Source: Caenorhabditis remanei (lineage: Eukaryota; Nematoda; Chromadorea; Rhabditida; Rhabditidae). Taken from it: 64,000 bases of DNA. The DNA lies in assembly GCF_010183535.1 (NCBI RefSeq), contig NC_071329.1:11470001-11534000 (forward strand). Direction: 5' to 3'. Below the pieces are notes generated by a model. The model was not told where the DNA came from and did not search any database. It worked only from the letters and a program-made list of their open reading frames with translations. This document shows, piece after piece, positions 11,701 to 25,755 of the stretch. Positions within the stretch are counted from its first letter, which is position 1. Each line of letters starts with the position of its first letter. The position numbers and the translations under genes were made by a program.

Positions 11701-14700
11701 TCAGTTTCTAGATTAAAAAAAATTAGTTTGAACCATATATTAATTAGAGTTTGCTAAGGAAATTCTTGGAACCCTTTTTCAAAAACAAATAGGATATAGC
11801 TCACATCACCATTCTTGTCAACAGTTTCAGAGATGATTATACGAAGCGCCTACATGCTTTATTGAAACTCTAGGGAGCTCTAGCTTTCCCTCTCACAAAT
11901 TCTAAGGATTCAACTACAACTGTCAGTTTTTCCCTAATCCTAATGTAATGAAGCTGTTCGTCGCACATTTATTCATCTTGGCCTCCTTCTTTTTTCGATT
12001 CCTTAATTGTCCTATCCTCCGAATACTCTCAGTGACCTTCATCTACAGTAATTTGAATGTGTCTCCGTCTCTCATCTACCTTCAACTCTCGTTCATTGCG
12101 GTTTCGTCCTGACTGCCAAGTACCACTTTTTCCATAGGTTTTCTGTTATTCGTGTTTTTAGAAATGGTTTGTATACCGCTTTGCTTTGCCTCGAAAACCA
12201 TTTCAAGGGGTCGTTGAATGCATATTTTATAAATTACCCAGACACATTTTCTCGTGTTCTTCAACTTCTTCTCTTTACTTCCTACTGTCTCATGTGACTC
12301 TTTTGATGGCTCACTTTCATTCAAATATTTCAATTTCCGGACGGTGAGACAGACGTGTGAATTGGTGAGAGAGAGAAGGTGGAAAAAGTATAAACAGATT
12401 GAGAGCTCCGAGAGCAAACAGGAAGGAATCGGGAGCTCGATAAAACAACTTTTTATATCAATTCAATGAAACGAAAAGCCTTTCAATCGTCTTTGTCCAA
12501 CTTTTTTTTCATTTGATACTCTAGCATATTCAGTAAAGACATTCATTCGACTGTGTCAATCAACGCGTGTTCCTTTATCTTCTCAAGTTCATCTATAGAT
12601 GTTCAGGCGGATAACCCACTGATTGATTTTAAAGAAAAAGCAGTTATTTTTTGATGAATCTCTCTAGAATCTCACAAAAACCCAAAGTTTCCTTAATTAT
12701 TCAATAAATAAATCTTTCCAAATTTGCATTTACTCCTCTTCTTCCTTCTTCAGCTTCTTCTCAACTTTATCTCTATCGTCGTTTTCTGAAAGAGTCATCT
12801 TTCATTTTCCCGGGGGTCTTATTCGTTTCTATTCACACATGAATTATTATTTTCTCTGTTGGTTATAGAGCTGCTAAAGTTTCAAAACTTCGTTTTGTTG
12901 TTTTTTTGGAGCATGACATTCCATGGGAAAGTGCATTGAAAAGATAGGAAAAAACGTTCGCGGGATTCGTCAATTCATCATTTTCGATTCTCAACACGTT
13001 TGATTTTTTGGAGACTTTTTCGTGTTCTGAGTTTTGCTCTTCTTCTTTTTTAGTATCATTTTCTGACTGGGTAGTAAAGTTTTGAGGTTTTAACCAGGAA
13101 AGCTTACCAGATTTTGTAATCTACCGGCAACCCATCTTTGAAGAACATTCGCTTAACAAAAAAAATATTTTGATATGCGGGAAAAGGTTAGTTGGTGTAG
13201 AATTAAGTTTTGAAACTTCGGTGTTTTTTTTCAATAAGTCATATCAATCGGCCCAATTTTTTCTAACCGGAGCGCGAATCCAGTCTATCGACCTACTTCT
13301 CTCTCTGCCGGAGCAATATTATCTGCGTCTTGACAGTCTACAGTACTCTCTCTCTTTTCTCTCCGTTGAAATGTTTGATTTTGTCCGAAAAATGGAGAAG
13401 GGAAATATAGAAAGATAGAGAAGAAAAGATGGCACATTCCCAGGTCTCTCTCACTCAAAAATATATGGTCACCGTCCATTTTAGTGCAAAAGATTTGGAG
13501 AGAACGGAATGGTGATGATAGTGTGTTGGCTTTGAAGATCATCAGATCATCCGAGCTTTTCTTTTGATTTCTCTCATGTTCTTTTTTGAATATAATCTCA
13601 AACTTTTCTCCTTTCCCTACCACTCCTTATTTTCTCTCGGTTTCCATAGTTCCCATTTCATATTTTCTTCTTTTCCTTCCTTCACATATATATTATTCAT
13701 TATGTTGATGTATGCTTTTTCACTTTCTTCTTTTTTCGTTTTTCTTATTGCTCGCCCACCTTTCTCTTTTTCATTATTATTTTTTGGATTCTGCGGAGAA
13801 GTTAAAAAAAATAAAGAAGAAAAATCAAAAGAAAAGTCATCCAAGTGTAATAAAATTTGGTCGGAAAGCTAAACGATTCGCCCCGTTTTTCGAGATTTTA
13901 TCGAGCGAATGAATGCCAATTGCGCAAGAATTCCGATGCTTCGATCCTTAAATTCTTCTCTTTTTTCTGTTTCATTTGCGTCATCACTGACTTTCTTACT
14001 TTCGATTATGACGTGGCAAATCACGAGACTGAAAAGAAATCTAATAATATTTACTTATTCAGAAATTTCTAGATTCAAGACCACATTTCTAGAAACCATC
14101 AAACAATCACAATCTGTGTATTATCTGTTATTCGAAATGATTTTCCTTTCTAAAAATTATATTCTCAGTAAAAAAATAATGCCCTTTCGTACCTACCTTC
14201 CAATACACTTCAAAAATGACCAGTACCTATTATTTCCCGTCTGCTTATTCAGTATTTTCCTCTTTCAACCCCCTCTCAAAAACTAGTAGTCGTTGGCCAC
14301 ACCAGTGTCCTTTCCGTTCTTCTGTCCATTTCCACTCACTTCTATATTCCAATTCCACCCGTTTCGTCGTTTCGATTCACACATAAATTATAGTATACAT
14401 ACACACACTCACTCCCTAAAAACCTCCAAAAATTGGAATTGGAAGACGCTAGAGGACAGATGACTTTTCACACCCTATTCTCGAGAAAATGACAAATTGA
14501 AGTAAAGTAAGAGGAGAAATTGAAGACGTTAGAGCACCAGTTGGTGATTCATTCGATTCTTTCTCTAGATCTTTCTAGGTATTTGAGAAAAAGCAGCTGA
14601 ATAGGAGCTATTCGATTATTTAGAAAATTGCCGTCACCATGAGAACAATGATTTCTAATTCTCTGGGAGCTCCGTGGGAGTAATTCTTATTTTCTGTCCA

Positions 14701-15083
14701 ACGAACAAATGTTCAGTTTATGAAATTTCTACTTCGAGCATTTGCTTCCGAAAGAATGTGATTCCCTTTTTCTACTTTTTTTGCCTCATCTCTATTTCTC
14801 TTTTTCTCTTTTTCATTTTTCTCACCTGATATTTGCTCGAGTACCGGTAGTTTCAACATGTACATACATACAGTTCTTCCTCTCTTCTGACAGTTATTCT
14901 TCTATTTTCTCTTCTTCCTCGTTTACCTCGTTCTGTTACTTTTTCATCACTGAGCAAACAACCCATTTTAATATTTTCAGAGTGTGAAACTCCCTCTCTC
15001 ATATCAATCGAAACGAACGAGAACAGCACAAAGATTCCTTCAAAATTGGGTTTCTGAACGAGAATCACGACGACTCCGTCATC
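8779..15083. other. Long divergent upstream region with no conserved coding exons
   Basis: 6.3 kb between the DUF1248-like gene (minus) and the first recognised rfip-2 exon (plus). It is rich in T and C tracts and short open frames on both strands, none with motifs, convincing codon use or matching splice structure. Divergent promoters are expected here. I see no tRNA, rRNA or known mobile element. Confidence 0.55.
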
Positions 15084-18000
15084 ATGACCGACGTGTATGA
15101 GTCGCCTGCCAGAGAGGTATGCTCTATTTCTCATATTTTTCATATTTCAGCTTTTCAAATATCCTTCTATTTTTGATAAGCTAATATTGACTAATTGTGT
15201 GTAAAGCAGAAAAAGAACACTGTTTGTATGACAGATCAGACTGATATTTTGGTGTGTTTTGAGGCTTCTCCAAATTCAAAAAACATAAAAACAACTGTAG
15301 GTTTGCTTGATGCTGAACAGCGTTGATCACGAGACTCCGCAATTTTCATGGAATTTCGGATATTATTCTGTTTTTAAAACTTTCATTTCTCCTGCCTTCT
15401 TCTAAGGAAGTTTATGAGTCAAGTTTCACAAAAAAGGTGAAGCTAACTAGATTCTATAGGTTGAGTCATCATGATACATTCGTAATTCACCTATTCATTT
15501 TCATATTTTACTCATTTCCCTTCATCTCCAATAACTCTGTTCCTTCCTTCCTCTCGAGTACACATTGAATCTTGTCTACCTGCTCATTTTGTCTCAGTTT
15601 CTTCTTCTCTAATACTATTTTTCACTCCGTACAAGTAACTTGAGCCTTGTTCACATAACAACAAAAGGCGGTTGGTGGTGCAGGGAAAAGAGCAGAATGT
15701 TCGCATTTCATTTGTACTCGACGAGGTGTATAATATCTTCAAGTCATTTCTGTTTTTGTTAGTTTCGTAAAGTGGGAATGGCCTAAATCCTTCTCAAATT
15801 ATACTTCATCCCTTCTTCCACCACTTATTTTCCACTTTTCACCCACTTTCCGACTCTCTATAAATGACCATTCTTTCTTTCCCCTTTTCTTCTTTTTCTT
15901 CTTATTCATACAACAAAAGCAGTCGCTTCCCTTTTTAGTTTTTTTCCTGGATTGGTCATTTTGTCTTTTGTATGCTGAACTAGTGGGCAGAGATCATATC
16001 CAAATTGCTGAGCTGTGCTGGAGAATTGGGATAATCGTAGCTTTGAAAAGACCTTCCACAGTCATCAGGATGTGTGGAACAGTCATTGAGCTTTACAATT
16101 GTTGTAGGCACCTGTTCACTAAAGAGTCGTAATCTAGAAACGTCATGTTGTGATTACTGTAGCTCTCTTTGGATTATGTATTGAATATTTTGAGAAACAA
16201 TTTGTTATCGTCTGTTATTGTAATAATCGTTTTCACGACTTTTCCTCGTCGGAAAATTTGTTCCGCTCTGAAAATTAACAATTTCTGCAAAAAATCAGAA
16301 ATAGTTTTTTTTTTCTGATTTCTGTTTCTCCATACTGAGAATAACATTTGGTTCCTTGTTCCACTATCCAAATCCTTTTCTTTTTCTACTTCTCGAAAAA
16401 AAAGTCATGACCCCCTAATTCACTTCCTAATCACTTCTCCTTTTCTTATCATTTCCATTCTTTTGGGTGTGACCATCAGAGAAATTTTCGGTATTTCTAT
16501 CTTGGAAAACCCGTCAAAAAAGTATCGATTAAGCGTTCTCCATAGAAAAAGAAAATGAAGACGTACAAAACAAGTGAACACATACAAAAAAGAGTGAGAG
16601 AGACTATCCAAAAACCGGATTGTTTTCCCTCTCTTCACTGATTTCGCAATTCGTCTGTCTTTCATCTTCTGACGACGTCTTCTTCATTTTTTTGCTTTGA
16701 GGGTTTACAACCTCAACCTGATGACCGTGTCTGAAAGATAAACTGGCAAAACGAAACAGAAATCAAGAAGCTGAGAGACGCAGAGGAAAGGTTGAAGAAG
16801 GCGGTTTCGAAATTGATAACAGTCTCCCTCGCCTTCTTCCTTTTCTCTTTCTCAATACAGTTTGCCGCATTCTGTTTCTCTCTTTTACTACAACTACTGC
16901 ATCTACCTTCTGAACTATTGATTCAGTTTCTGTCATTTCTCAAACAATGACCACCGAATTCGTGTCAGAAGAGGAATCCAAGTATGCGGTAAGTACTTAC
17001 TCTATTGACATTAAATCAAGTTGCGAGAAATTGATTCCAATGGAATTGAGTGATGGACACTTACGAGAGACGGGGAGAAGTTACTCACAACTCTTTTTTT
17101 CTGAAACATGATACTTGCAAACAAATCTGAAAACTTTGTTGATGGAATTCAGTAAACTATCTTCTATTCGTCAATTTGTTGAATCTTAGATTATGTTTGG
17201 TGGAAGAATTGACCCTTCCCTCACCTAGGATCATTAACTCAGACGATTTTTTCCCAAATAAAGTTATCTTCCAGTTCCCTTCTGTTCCAGGAAGTTCTAA
17301 CATGCACTTTTCGAACAGAAAACAAAAAAAACAGTTCTATCAATCTTGTTCTGACATAATTGGGTGCATCCCCTTCGCAATAACCTCCCTTTTTTGCCTC
17401 ACCTGTCAATTTCACTGTCCTTTTTTTAGGAGATTCATAGATGAGTCACTGAAAAACTGTCTTCCCACCTTTTGAAAAGACCATCCTTTACAGTGTTTGC
17501 TCTTCGTCTCTAAGTCTGTCATATTTCAATTCTCTCTCTATTAGTGGAAGCTTTTCCAACCACTCGAAAACCGTATTTCGATACACCATTTCTTCTTTCA
17601 CTCTCTCAGCTGAAGAAGAAAAAGAAGACCAACTGAGACGTTCTTTCTTCTCCTTTTTCTAGCACATAATTATAGTGTGAAGTCAGGGGACAAAACTTCG
17701 ATTTTCCATTTCCACGTCACGTGTTTCCTCTAGTTCCATTCTGCTTTAGTCTAAAATTGGGAAGTTTTTTCGGTGTTGTTTGTCAAACAACTTTGTTGAT
17801 GATCTCTGATGAACTGTATCTTTTTTTGAACCAACGTCATAATGAGTCAATCAATTGCCACGTCATAAAAAACTACTTGAAAAAAGGGAGAGAAGCCATC
17901 TGAACGATGGTTCAATTTTATTTGTTTTTCGTGGTGGAACAACACAAACAGATAACAGAATGATCATCTATGAAAAGTCGTTGAAGATTCTTTCTTGTTG

Positions 18001-21000
18001 ATCTTTAGAACTGTTTTCAGAGCAATGGTTTTTCAGCCAGAATATTCCAGATTTTGGAGCTAGACATAGTTTTCTGAAAATGTGGAACTCTATCGTTAGC
18101 TACCTGACATTTGCCACGGTCTGTGAAATCTACTTTCCTTCATTTTCTTCCTCACATCCATTAATAAAATGGTATGTCTTCTCCTCCAAATTAGTTCTTT
18201 CCTCTTATGAAAGTTTCCAGATGTAGTCCGGTTCCATGGATAGATCCCCCCAAAAAACCACTTACCGTAATCTTCACGCACTCTGTCGTTTCCTCAAAAA
18301 AGCATCACAAACCATTCTCTTCATGCCGTTGCGCTCTTTGTTATCCACGCTTTTTCGTCATTTTTCTCTTCATCGGTTTTCCCTCCCAAAAACGTTTTGT
18401 CTCTTCTGTATGTTTATGTATGTTTTTGTTCTCTTCCGGAATGGAATGGAGAGTGCGGAGAAAAAACTGTGGCGCGGAACGACAAATACGTCGTGTTCCG
18501 GACAAGGCAGTCGCTCTGCCGACGCGTCATTCTCGTCACTTGATATCTCTCGTATTGCCCGAGTTTAGTCTCTTTTGAAATAAGGTGAAGAGAACTGAAA
18601 ATATTCCCACTAGTACTCATTATTTTTTGTTATTTCATCCAAGTTTTGTTCTGATTAGAAGAATATCGAGAAGACGTGAATGCTCCAACTATACGAGGTA
18701 AGCTTCATTTCACGCGCCCACGAGATTCTGAAAGATATAATGTATATTCTGTTAGATATATCAATAACACCTTGTTCAGTTCTGCTCAACAATTGATTGA
18801 ACCATTTCAAAACTTCTATATCTCTAACCCAGGACTTGAATTAGATTTCATAGATCTGAACTCAGAACTCTTTCAAAAAATATTTTTTGACTATATCTGA
18901 AGAGTTTAAAAGATATTTTTGAAAAGTACCTACTCACTTCCTCTGTCCGAACTTAATAGATCTATGTGATCCGTTAATCTCTTTTCACACTCTATCTCTC
19001 TTTTCGAGTATCAAATAACAATGTAAACGATATAAACGAGAGAGATTTCTGAACTTTTCGACTGATTCACTGGTTGTTTCAGATCTCTTTTCACCGAAAT
19101 TCTAGACGTGTCAGTTGTCATAATGACGTGGAAATGTGTTCTGAACACAGTTCAATGGTTCCATTATGAGTCAAAAATGATGAAGTGCTCTCCTCCGCCC
19201 CCACTCTTCTGAAAAGAAAAGAAAAATTGGCTCATATCTTCAAATATCTGTGTCTCTTATCACTCATTTTCTCCCCCCTATCACCGCCTGCTCAGGTGGC
19301 TCAAAAACTTGTCAGAACATGACATGACATGACATTTAACGTGCCGCTTTTTTGACATGGACCAAGTCGTTTTTAGTTTTATTCTTTGTCCTGAAAGTAT
19401 AAGGTATTCAGTTTCATTACAACACATCATTCATATCAACTACATTCGTTTTCAATTCTGAATCTCCCACGTGCGTCATTCTGTCGCATTGCTTTTTGAC
19501 TCCAAAGCGAGTATCCATAGAGACGAGAGCAGCTCAGAAAGAAGCTTAAAAAGGGAGAAATATTATAAAAGGAATGAGAGAATCAGAGTTCGGTTTCGCA
19601 ATCCGCCACTCTCCACCTCCATTTGCCATCTACTTTTTTTCCATATTTCTGCCTAGTCACCACTGCCACTCTATTCAAAATTGAAGACTTTCAGAAAGAA
19701 CATTATCTAATTGATGTGAGTTATTTGAGTTATTGAGAACCGGTAGCAGGATGAGAGTAGTTATAAAATAGAACATTTCTATTCATTTAAGGAATTCGAA
19801 GAATTATGTTTTGTTGTTTTGAAAAATGTAATGGCTCTGATTGGGATGATTCAATCAGAGTAGTCGTCAAATTTAAAATTCTTCTTATTAGAATTGAAAT
19901 TGTTCTAAAACTGCCCTGTAAGTCCGAAAAATTCTTTTCGATACATAATCAAATCAATTTTTGTTAATCTTCTCACTAATCCAATGTTTTTTATTTTCTA
20001 AATGGGAACAATTAATCCGTCAGACCAGTTCATCTATCCCTCTGTCCATGTCAGTTTTTTTTTCCAAAAAAAGAGAATAGTTGACGAAAAAGTGCTTGTA
20101 AATACATCATAATGCTCTTTTCCACGCAATTTTCTAACAATAGCTGAGGTACTCTCCATACTAAAGCATTTGGAAAGGCTTCACAGGAAGTGAGCACAAT
20201 TTGAGCAGCTGTGCCAACCTGGCTTCCGTTTGGACCCAACAATCGTCACCTTTTCCTATTTTTACTTCATAAAAAGAGGAATTCATTTGGAATATGTTAG
20301 GAAATGAAACGAAGAAATGGGAGGAACGGAACTAGAAAATAAGAGATTCGAGAATGCTAATTTGATACGGTTTTTCGCTTGTTCCATCCATTTTTCCTTC
20401 TTCATTCTTCTCTTCTTCATTCATTCTCAATCAGTCAATCACTTCTAATTTCATTTACATTTTGCATTCTTTTTCAAACAAATTCCATTTTTGTTTCCAA
20501 GAAAAATATTTACTAGCAAACTACTGATCTGTGAAAATATAAATATTATTTCAGGACTCGCCTATGCGATTACAAGGCAGCTCGGCGAGCAGCGCGTCGG
20601 TCGCTTCCAGGTTATACGGTACAAGGTCTCGAAGAGATAGTCTCGGTGGAAGCTCTTCGGAGAGTGATTTAATTGCATTTGGAGGAGATCAAGACGCTCT
20701 AAACGACTTCAGTTCACAAGTGAGTTCAATGAAAATCACGTTCAGTTTTTGACATTATCGAGAATAGTTTTTTTTTCATATTTCATTTCTGAAATAATGG
20801 AAAACAATTGTCTACTTGAAATTGTCAGTTTTCATAGAATAATATGTAAGCATATGATTAATTTTCAGATGAATCAATTCAATACATTCACGAAACGGTA
20901 CTCGGAGCTCGAGGAGCGTAACATGTCTCTTTCGGATGAGAAAACTCGTTTGAAAACTGAGAATTCAGTGCTAAAAGAGAGAATGCACAATCTGGAAGAG

Positions 21001-21842
21001 CAATTGACAGACAATGAAGATCGATTCAAACAACTACTTTCCGATGAGAAAACAAGAGGAACTGAATCAATGTCAAGATTGAAAAGAGAAAAAGAATTGG
21101 AAACTGAAAGTTGGAATTTGAAATATCAAATGCTCGAAAAAGATCTGAATGCAGCGAAAAAAGATGTGGAAAGGTCGAACGAAGAAACGAAAAGAGTGCG
21201 AAATGAATTGGAGAAAACGGAGAATAAATTGGAAGAAGCACAACTTTTGATTGAAGGAATGGAAGAGGAGCGAATTCAATTGGAGAGACAATTCAAGAAA
21301 TTCAAAGAGGAAGCTCAACAAGATATTGATTCAAGCAGTGAGATGGTTGAGGTGTTGGCCCTAGAAACAGAAGAATTGAGAAGGAAAGTTGATGGACCAA
21401 GATCTGGAAGCATTTCTGATCATCTTGGAGATATGCACGAAGAAATGGATGCATTGAAAGCCAAGGTGGCAGAATTGATGAGAGAAAAAGAGGAAATGGC
21501 TGACCAGTTATTGGCTACTTCTGTTGAAAGGGGAAGGTTTGTTTAGATAAAACCTCGAAATTTAGGCTCTGAATGTGATTGATTTCAGATCATTGATTGC
21601 TGATACCCCATCTCTTGCCGATGAACTGGCTGGAGGTGATTCATCTCAGTTACTGGATGCTCTTCGTGAACAAGAGATTTGTAATCAAAAACTCCGAGTT
21701 TACATCAATGGAATCCTGATGCGTGTCATCGAGAGACACCCAGAAATCCTCGAAATCGGAGAAGAAGGGGTAAGTCACAAAATGCCTCTCTGTTTCTGTA
21801 TTACATAACTCATTTTCTCTACAGGAATCCTCTCCAAGTTGA
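15084..21842 (+). CDS. rfip-2: Rab11-family interacting protein (FIP), alternative first exons plus common body
   Basis: Two alternative first coding exons join the same body in phase 0: 15084-15116 (MTDVYESPARE) and 16947-16988 (MTTEFVSEEESKYA). The body is 20555-20719, 20869-21536, 21589-21769 and 21825-21842, giving about 357 residues for the second form. A Ser-rich N-terminal region (SSASSASVASRLYGTRSRRDSL) precedes a coiled coil of about 220 residues (TFTKRYSELEERN onward). The C-terminus is a Rab11-binding FIP-RBD: LLDALREQEICNQKLRVYI then NGILMRVIERHPEILEIG. FIPs dimerise and link Rab11 GTPase on recycling endosomes to motors and cytokinesis. The closest human relatives are probably the class II FIPs (FIP3/FIP4), but no EF-hands are present. 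The first exons lie 5.4 and 3.6 kb upstream, so tissue-specific promoters are likely. The symbol is from memory of F55C12.1. Confidence 0.85.
16775..16785. promoter_or_regulatory. GAGACGCAGAG promoter-type motif upstream of rfip-2 second first exon
   Basis: An 11-base GAGACGCAGAG lies about 160 bp upstream of the ATG at 16947. The same word or its complement recurs at 30614-30624, 40904-40914 and 41551-41561, with partial copies at 30571-30579 and 59031-59039. Position near a start codon suggests a promoter element; the binding factor is not known to me. Confidence 0.4.
19317..19335. repeat. Short GACAT tandem repeat
   Basis: Three full GACAT units preceded by ACAT (about 19 bp), in rfip-2 non-coding DNA. 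Confidence 0.7.
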
Positions 21843-24800
21843 CGGTGCGCCGGAGAATCTCAGTCCTCGCCAACATCGTCGTCGTCTCCACTTCCGGAAG
21901 AATCCTCGTCACCGACTCTTTCCGCCAGAATCTCTGCTTACCTTCCCTCCTCGTTTCTACGATGGGGATGAGCAGTGATGACGACGTCATTGGCAAAACT
22001 TCTTGTGACGTGGCATATTTTAGTTTTTCTTTCCCCAGTCAAACCCTGTGATTTTCCAAATGCTTTACTTTTTCATTGATTCGTTCAAATCCCTCTTTTG
22101 TACATCTCTCCCTTCTTCTAGCCCCCTTTTCCAACAGTATTTTTCGCTACGTGCCACGTCACAAGAGATCCCGTTTGCGGGTAGAATACCATCATAATAT
22201 GTACAGCTGACTGAGATCCCCCTCCGACCCATTCGTCTCTTCTTTCTTTCCCTTTGGAATCAGAATCCCCGTGATAAAACAAAACATTTTCATTTTCAAT
22301 TGCCCAACGATTTTTCTTCCATTCGCTCCCCATCCATACATTTTGTGATATTTAGCATTTTCCCGATCCAATTCATTTTCTTCAAATATATTCATAATTT
22401 ATATTCACTTCTCTTTCTCCCTCAATGTTTGTAATTTCCGTTCTTTTGTCTATTCTGAAATTCTTGTCAAATTCCTCTTTTTTTTCTCTTTTCATGGTTA
22501 GTGAATAGTTTCCTTTTTTCTCTTTATTTGTGCCCTCTGTCCATCAACATTTTCAACAATCGAGCTTTTTGTGTCACTGCTTTTTCTGTGTTAAGAATAA
22601 GAGAAAAAGAAGTTTAAAAGGAAAAGAAAAGATACAAAAACGAAGAATAAACATGCATTTTCGCAAAATCGATGCATTTTAAATGAAAATGGAAACAACT
22701 TTCGACAACGAAGAGAGGGACCGGGAGGAGTTGATACATACCAATACTTCTTCATCAACAAAACTCTATTACTCTACAAAATATATTTTTCTATACTGGA
22801 TAACCTATTCTGAAATATTTCAGAGACAGATACTTGGTTTTGGTAGTTTTGTCTCATTTGGAGCTTAATATCAGTCAGAAGCACCAGGTTCGGGTAGAAT
22901 GACTGTAGATTAATGGTCATCTTCATTTAGCCGGACGTGTTTCAATTCCTTCCGATTTCTTACCGATTTCAGAATGCCTATTCTCTTTTTCACAAAATTT
23001 ACCCTTCAACTTAAAAAAATCTCAAGTAATTCGTTCAATTTCACCTGTTGTTTTTCTCCTTTGAATTTCAGTTCTGTCCACATGACTAAAAAATACGGAA
23101 TTAGGCATAAAAATCACCACCGAAAACGAGCTATTCGAGTAAACAAATGAGCTGAACAACAAGAAGTGGTGTTTTGAATTCTGAGGATGAAGTACTGCTG
23201 GACACACTATCAATTATTGAAAAGCGTCAGCAAAAACAGGTGACTTAGAATTAACTAACTGGTCAGTTGAGGATGTATTTTGAATGGAAAGGTCTCTAGT
23301 CGTAGTGTGGGCAATAAGAAATCCATAGCATTTCTAGTAGGTTCTTATTGAGGAACGGTCGGTACTATTAAAACATACCTGCACTTCATTTAACTTTTTC
23401 TTCCGAATGGCTCCTTCCAGTTAGTTTGTATATCAATCTCTTTCTTAATCTCCAAAAAAAAACTAAAGTATTTCGTAATCAAAGCTGCTACATCCCATCA
23501 CACAAGCTACTTCATTTTCTCATCCATCTGACCGGTTCATCAACATCTCCTACTATTTCTAATTACCTAAAAACACACTTCCTGATCAAAAAAACAGCGA
23601 ATCCCATAAGAAATCTCTCGTGCGAATAAGAAAAGATAAAAGATGAAAAGGTAAGCAACACGTCGTCACGGCAACCATTGTCGTCGTTTGTTCGGCTCAC
23701 CGCTTCGCATTTCAATGGTAATCGTCTTTGAATGGGAGAAAGAGAGAGCAGAAGAAGAGAAAGAGCACGGAGGCACGCGTTGGGACGGACGGACACCTTT
23801 TCCCCTTTTGCCAAGGACCTTCATTTCCCCTTTTTCATTTTTAAATAGTTGTGAATTTGAAATTAATAGACATGTTTTATGAGAGAAACCTTATATTTTC
23901 TTGATAACATCTAGAGTCCAAGTTCTTGGGAAGGCCTAAAATAACTTGAGCCGGTTTCTCCAATTGACTTCTTCTTCTTCCTTGATGCCTATTCCCCGAG
24001 TTCCAGTTTCAGATTTTCTTGAGTTCTTTCTAAACTCACTGCCAAAAATATTCTAATTCTTCACATGATTCACTGGTCTGATTACTTCGTCATTTTCTAT
24101 TTGTTTCACATCCGTCTCTCTTGATAAAAACTCTGATTTTGTTGAGAGAATAAGTGTTTTCTAGATGCTAGACATTTCCACCGAGGTTCCTCATTCTTTT
24201 TATTTGAAATGAAATCTGAAAAATTGTCTTCCTGTTTTGCTCTTTGATGATTTGACTCGGACCTCCGTCGCTCTCTTTTTGGTGTTTGAAATTTCTTTTC
24301 GTTCGATTTAACTTCACGTGTTTTTTAGGGTTTTTGAGGTTTTCTCATAACTTTTTTCCCTGTTTTCCATCTGAATTTTTTCTGATGTGAAATCTGAAAT
24401 TTTCTTAAGTACAGTAATCAAGACGAGGATTATTAATAGATAGGTTTGAGAAAAAAAGGAAATTTTGGAATAACATGAAGATGTTGAGTCAGAAAATGAG
24501 AAATATGTAAATATTTATAGAAAATAGGAAGGTGTAGGTTTAGTAATGTAATTTATGGAAATAAATTGCATTGTAAATATAAGTAAATACCTACCTTATG
24601 ATTTTGAGACAATTATATAAGAGATTGTGACTTTGTCTTAAAATAATACTTATTAGTTCGATCTAGGAATACCAGTACTTCCTGTATTGTAACATCTTTC
24701 GATTTATGAAAAAGAATGTTCGGAGGGTATCAAGTGGCCGCAAAACCATACTTCCTTATACAATATGAAAAAAAAAAGTAAAATTTCGAAGATTCTTTAA

Positions 24801-25755
24801 ATATCTGATTATATCTGACCCCAAAGATCTTTCTGTGGAATAATAACAATTTGAAGGCACCCTTGTTCACACTCTCTCCCAGGATTTCCAGGAAATCATC
24901 AAGAGATCATGCATGCACGATCAAGATCATGCACAAAAAAGTTCCCGAGAAAGAAAGTTCTAATAACTCGGAATCCTTTCGGAACTACAAGTGCAACTGC
25001 AATATTGGAAGCTTCCTGTAAAAAAACATAATGACTTTTGTACTTTATCTAGATTTTATATCTCATACAAATCGAGGAAATGAATGCACTTTCCACAGAC
25101 ATTAATTGTCCTTTTACAACTACATCTATTGTATTTTCAGCACATTCTCATTTTCAGCAGACTTCAATCTCTTTCTTTCGGAGTCAATTCAAATCATTGA
25201 ACATATTTCTGACTTCCTTCAATTGCTCTTTCGTTACACTTCATTTCATCCAATGCCTCCACGTTTTCTCTAATTAACCAAAAAAAGAAAAGATTTCTCT
25301 GAATCCATCCACTTCCTCTATTTAAGGCATACTCTCTCAACTTGTTATCAACTTTTCCTTTTTTCTAAGCTCTCTCAGTCAACCTCACATGAGATTTCAA
25401 AACACCTGTCAAAGGTGTCTTACTCTCTCGTATGACCCGGTGCCGACGAGAAGTTTTTGAGCTATAATTGCTTCGTAGGTTTCCGTTTTCACACAATCGT
25501 TTACTTTCCTTTTTCTTCTTTACCGCCTGTCTTTTTTCCAAATTCATTCATTCGTTTTTCGACTTGTTACTCTTCCGATTTCTATGGGAATTCAAGAAAA
25601 AACGAGCGAAGAAAAAAGAAATAGAAAAAAGTAAAAGAAAAAAGACAATAGTGTTCTGTTGCATTTTTCAAGCTTATCTATAATTAATTCTTCTCTTTTG
25701 AGCATCTCTTTTTCTACTTTTTTCTTCTCATAAACGTTTTGTTTTCAGTTGTGAA
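21843..25755. other. rfip-2 3' region and upstream region of the ARMC9-like gene
   Basis: 3.9 kb without a conserved coding exon. The first part is rfip-2 3'UTR; the nearest clear AATAAA is at about 22646, so either the 3'UTR is long or a variant signal is used. The remainder is the ARMC9-like promoter region, with a near-match to an RFX X-box at 23662-23675 and a trans-splice-type acceptor (TTGTTTTCAG) ending at 25748. Small direct repeats of GATCATGCA occur near 24905-24935. Confidence 0.45.
23662..23675 (+). promoter_or_regulatory. Candidate X-box-like (RFX/DAF-19) site
   Basis: GTCGTCACGGCAAC matches the nematode X-box consensus GTHNYYATRRNAAC at 13 of 14 positions (AC in place of AT at the centre). 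DAF-19 uses X-boxes to drive ciliary genes, and the next gene downstream is ARMC9-like, a ciliary family. However, the site is 2.1 kb from the ATG, while functional X-boxes usually lie within a few hundred bases, so this may be chance. Confidence 0.25.

Larger units (their letters stand above)
15117..20554 (+). other. Alternative-promoter introns of rfip-2
   Basis: 5.4 kb between the upstream first exon and the common body, containing the second first exon at 16947-16988. A third possible mini-exon (ATG CTC CAA CTA TAC GAG then GTAAGC, around 18677-18694) follows a trans-splice-like acceptor TTCTGATTAG at about 18659 and is also in phase 0 with exon 20555. The rest is AT-rich with T/C tracts. 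A GACAT tandem run is at 19317-19335. Confidence 0.45.

Noticed and set aside
13564..14286. Several plus-strand Phe/Ser/Leu-rich frames of up to 125 codons
   Set aside because: They follow T/C-rich tracts of non-coding DNA and show no conserved motifs.
21026..21321. Minus-strand frames within rfip-2
   Set aside because: Antisense shadows of the FIP coiled-coil exon, rich in Phe/Ser/Leu for the same reason.
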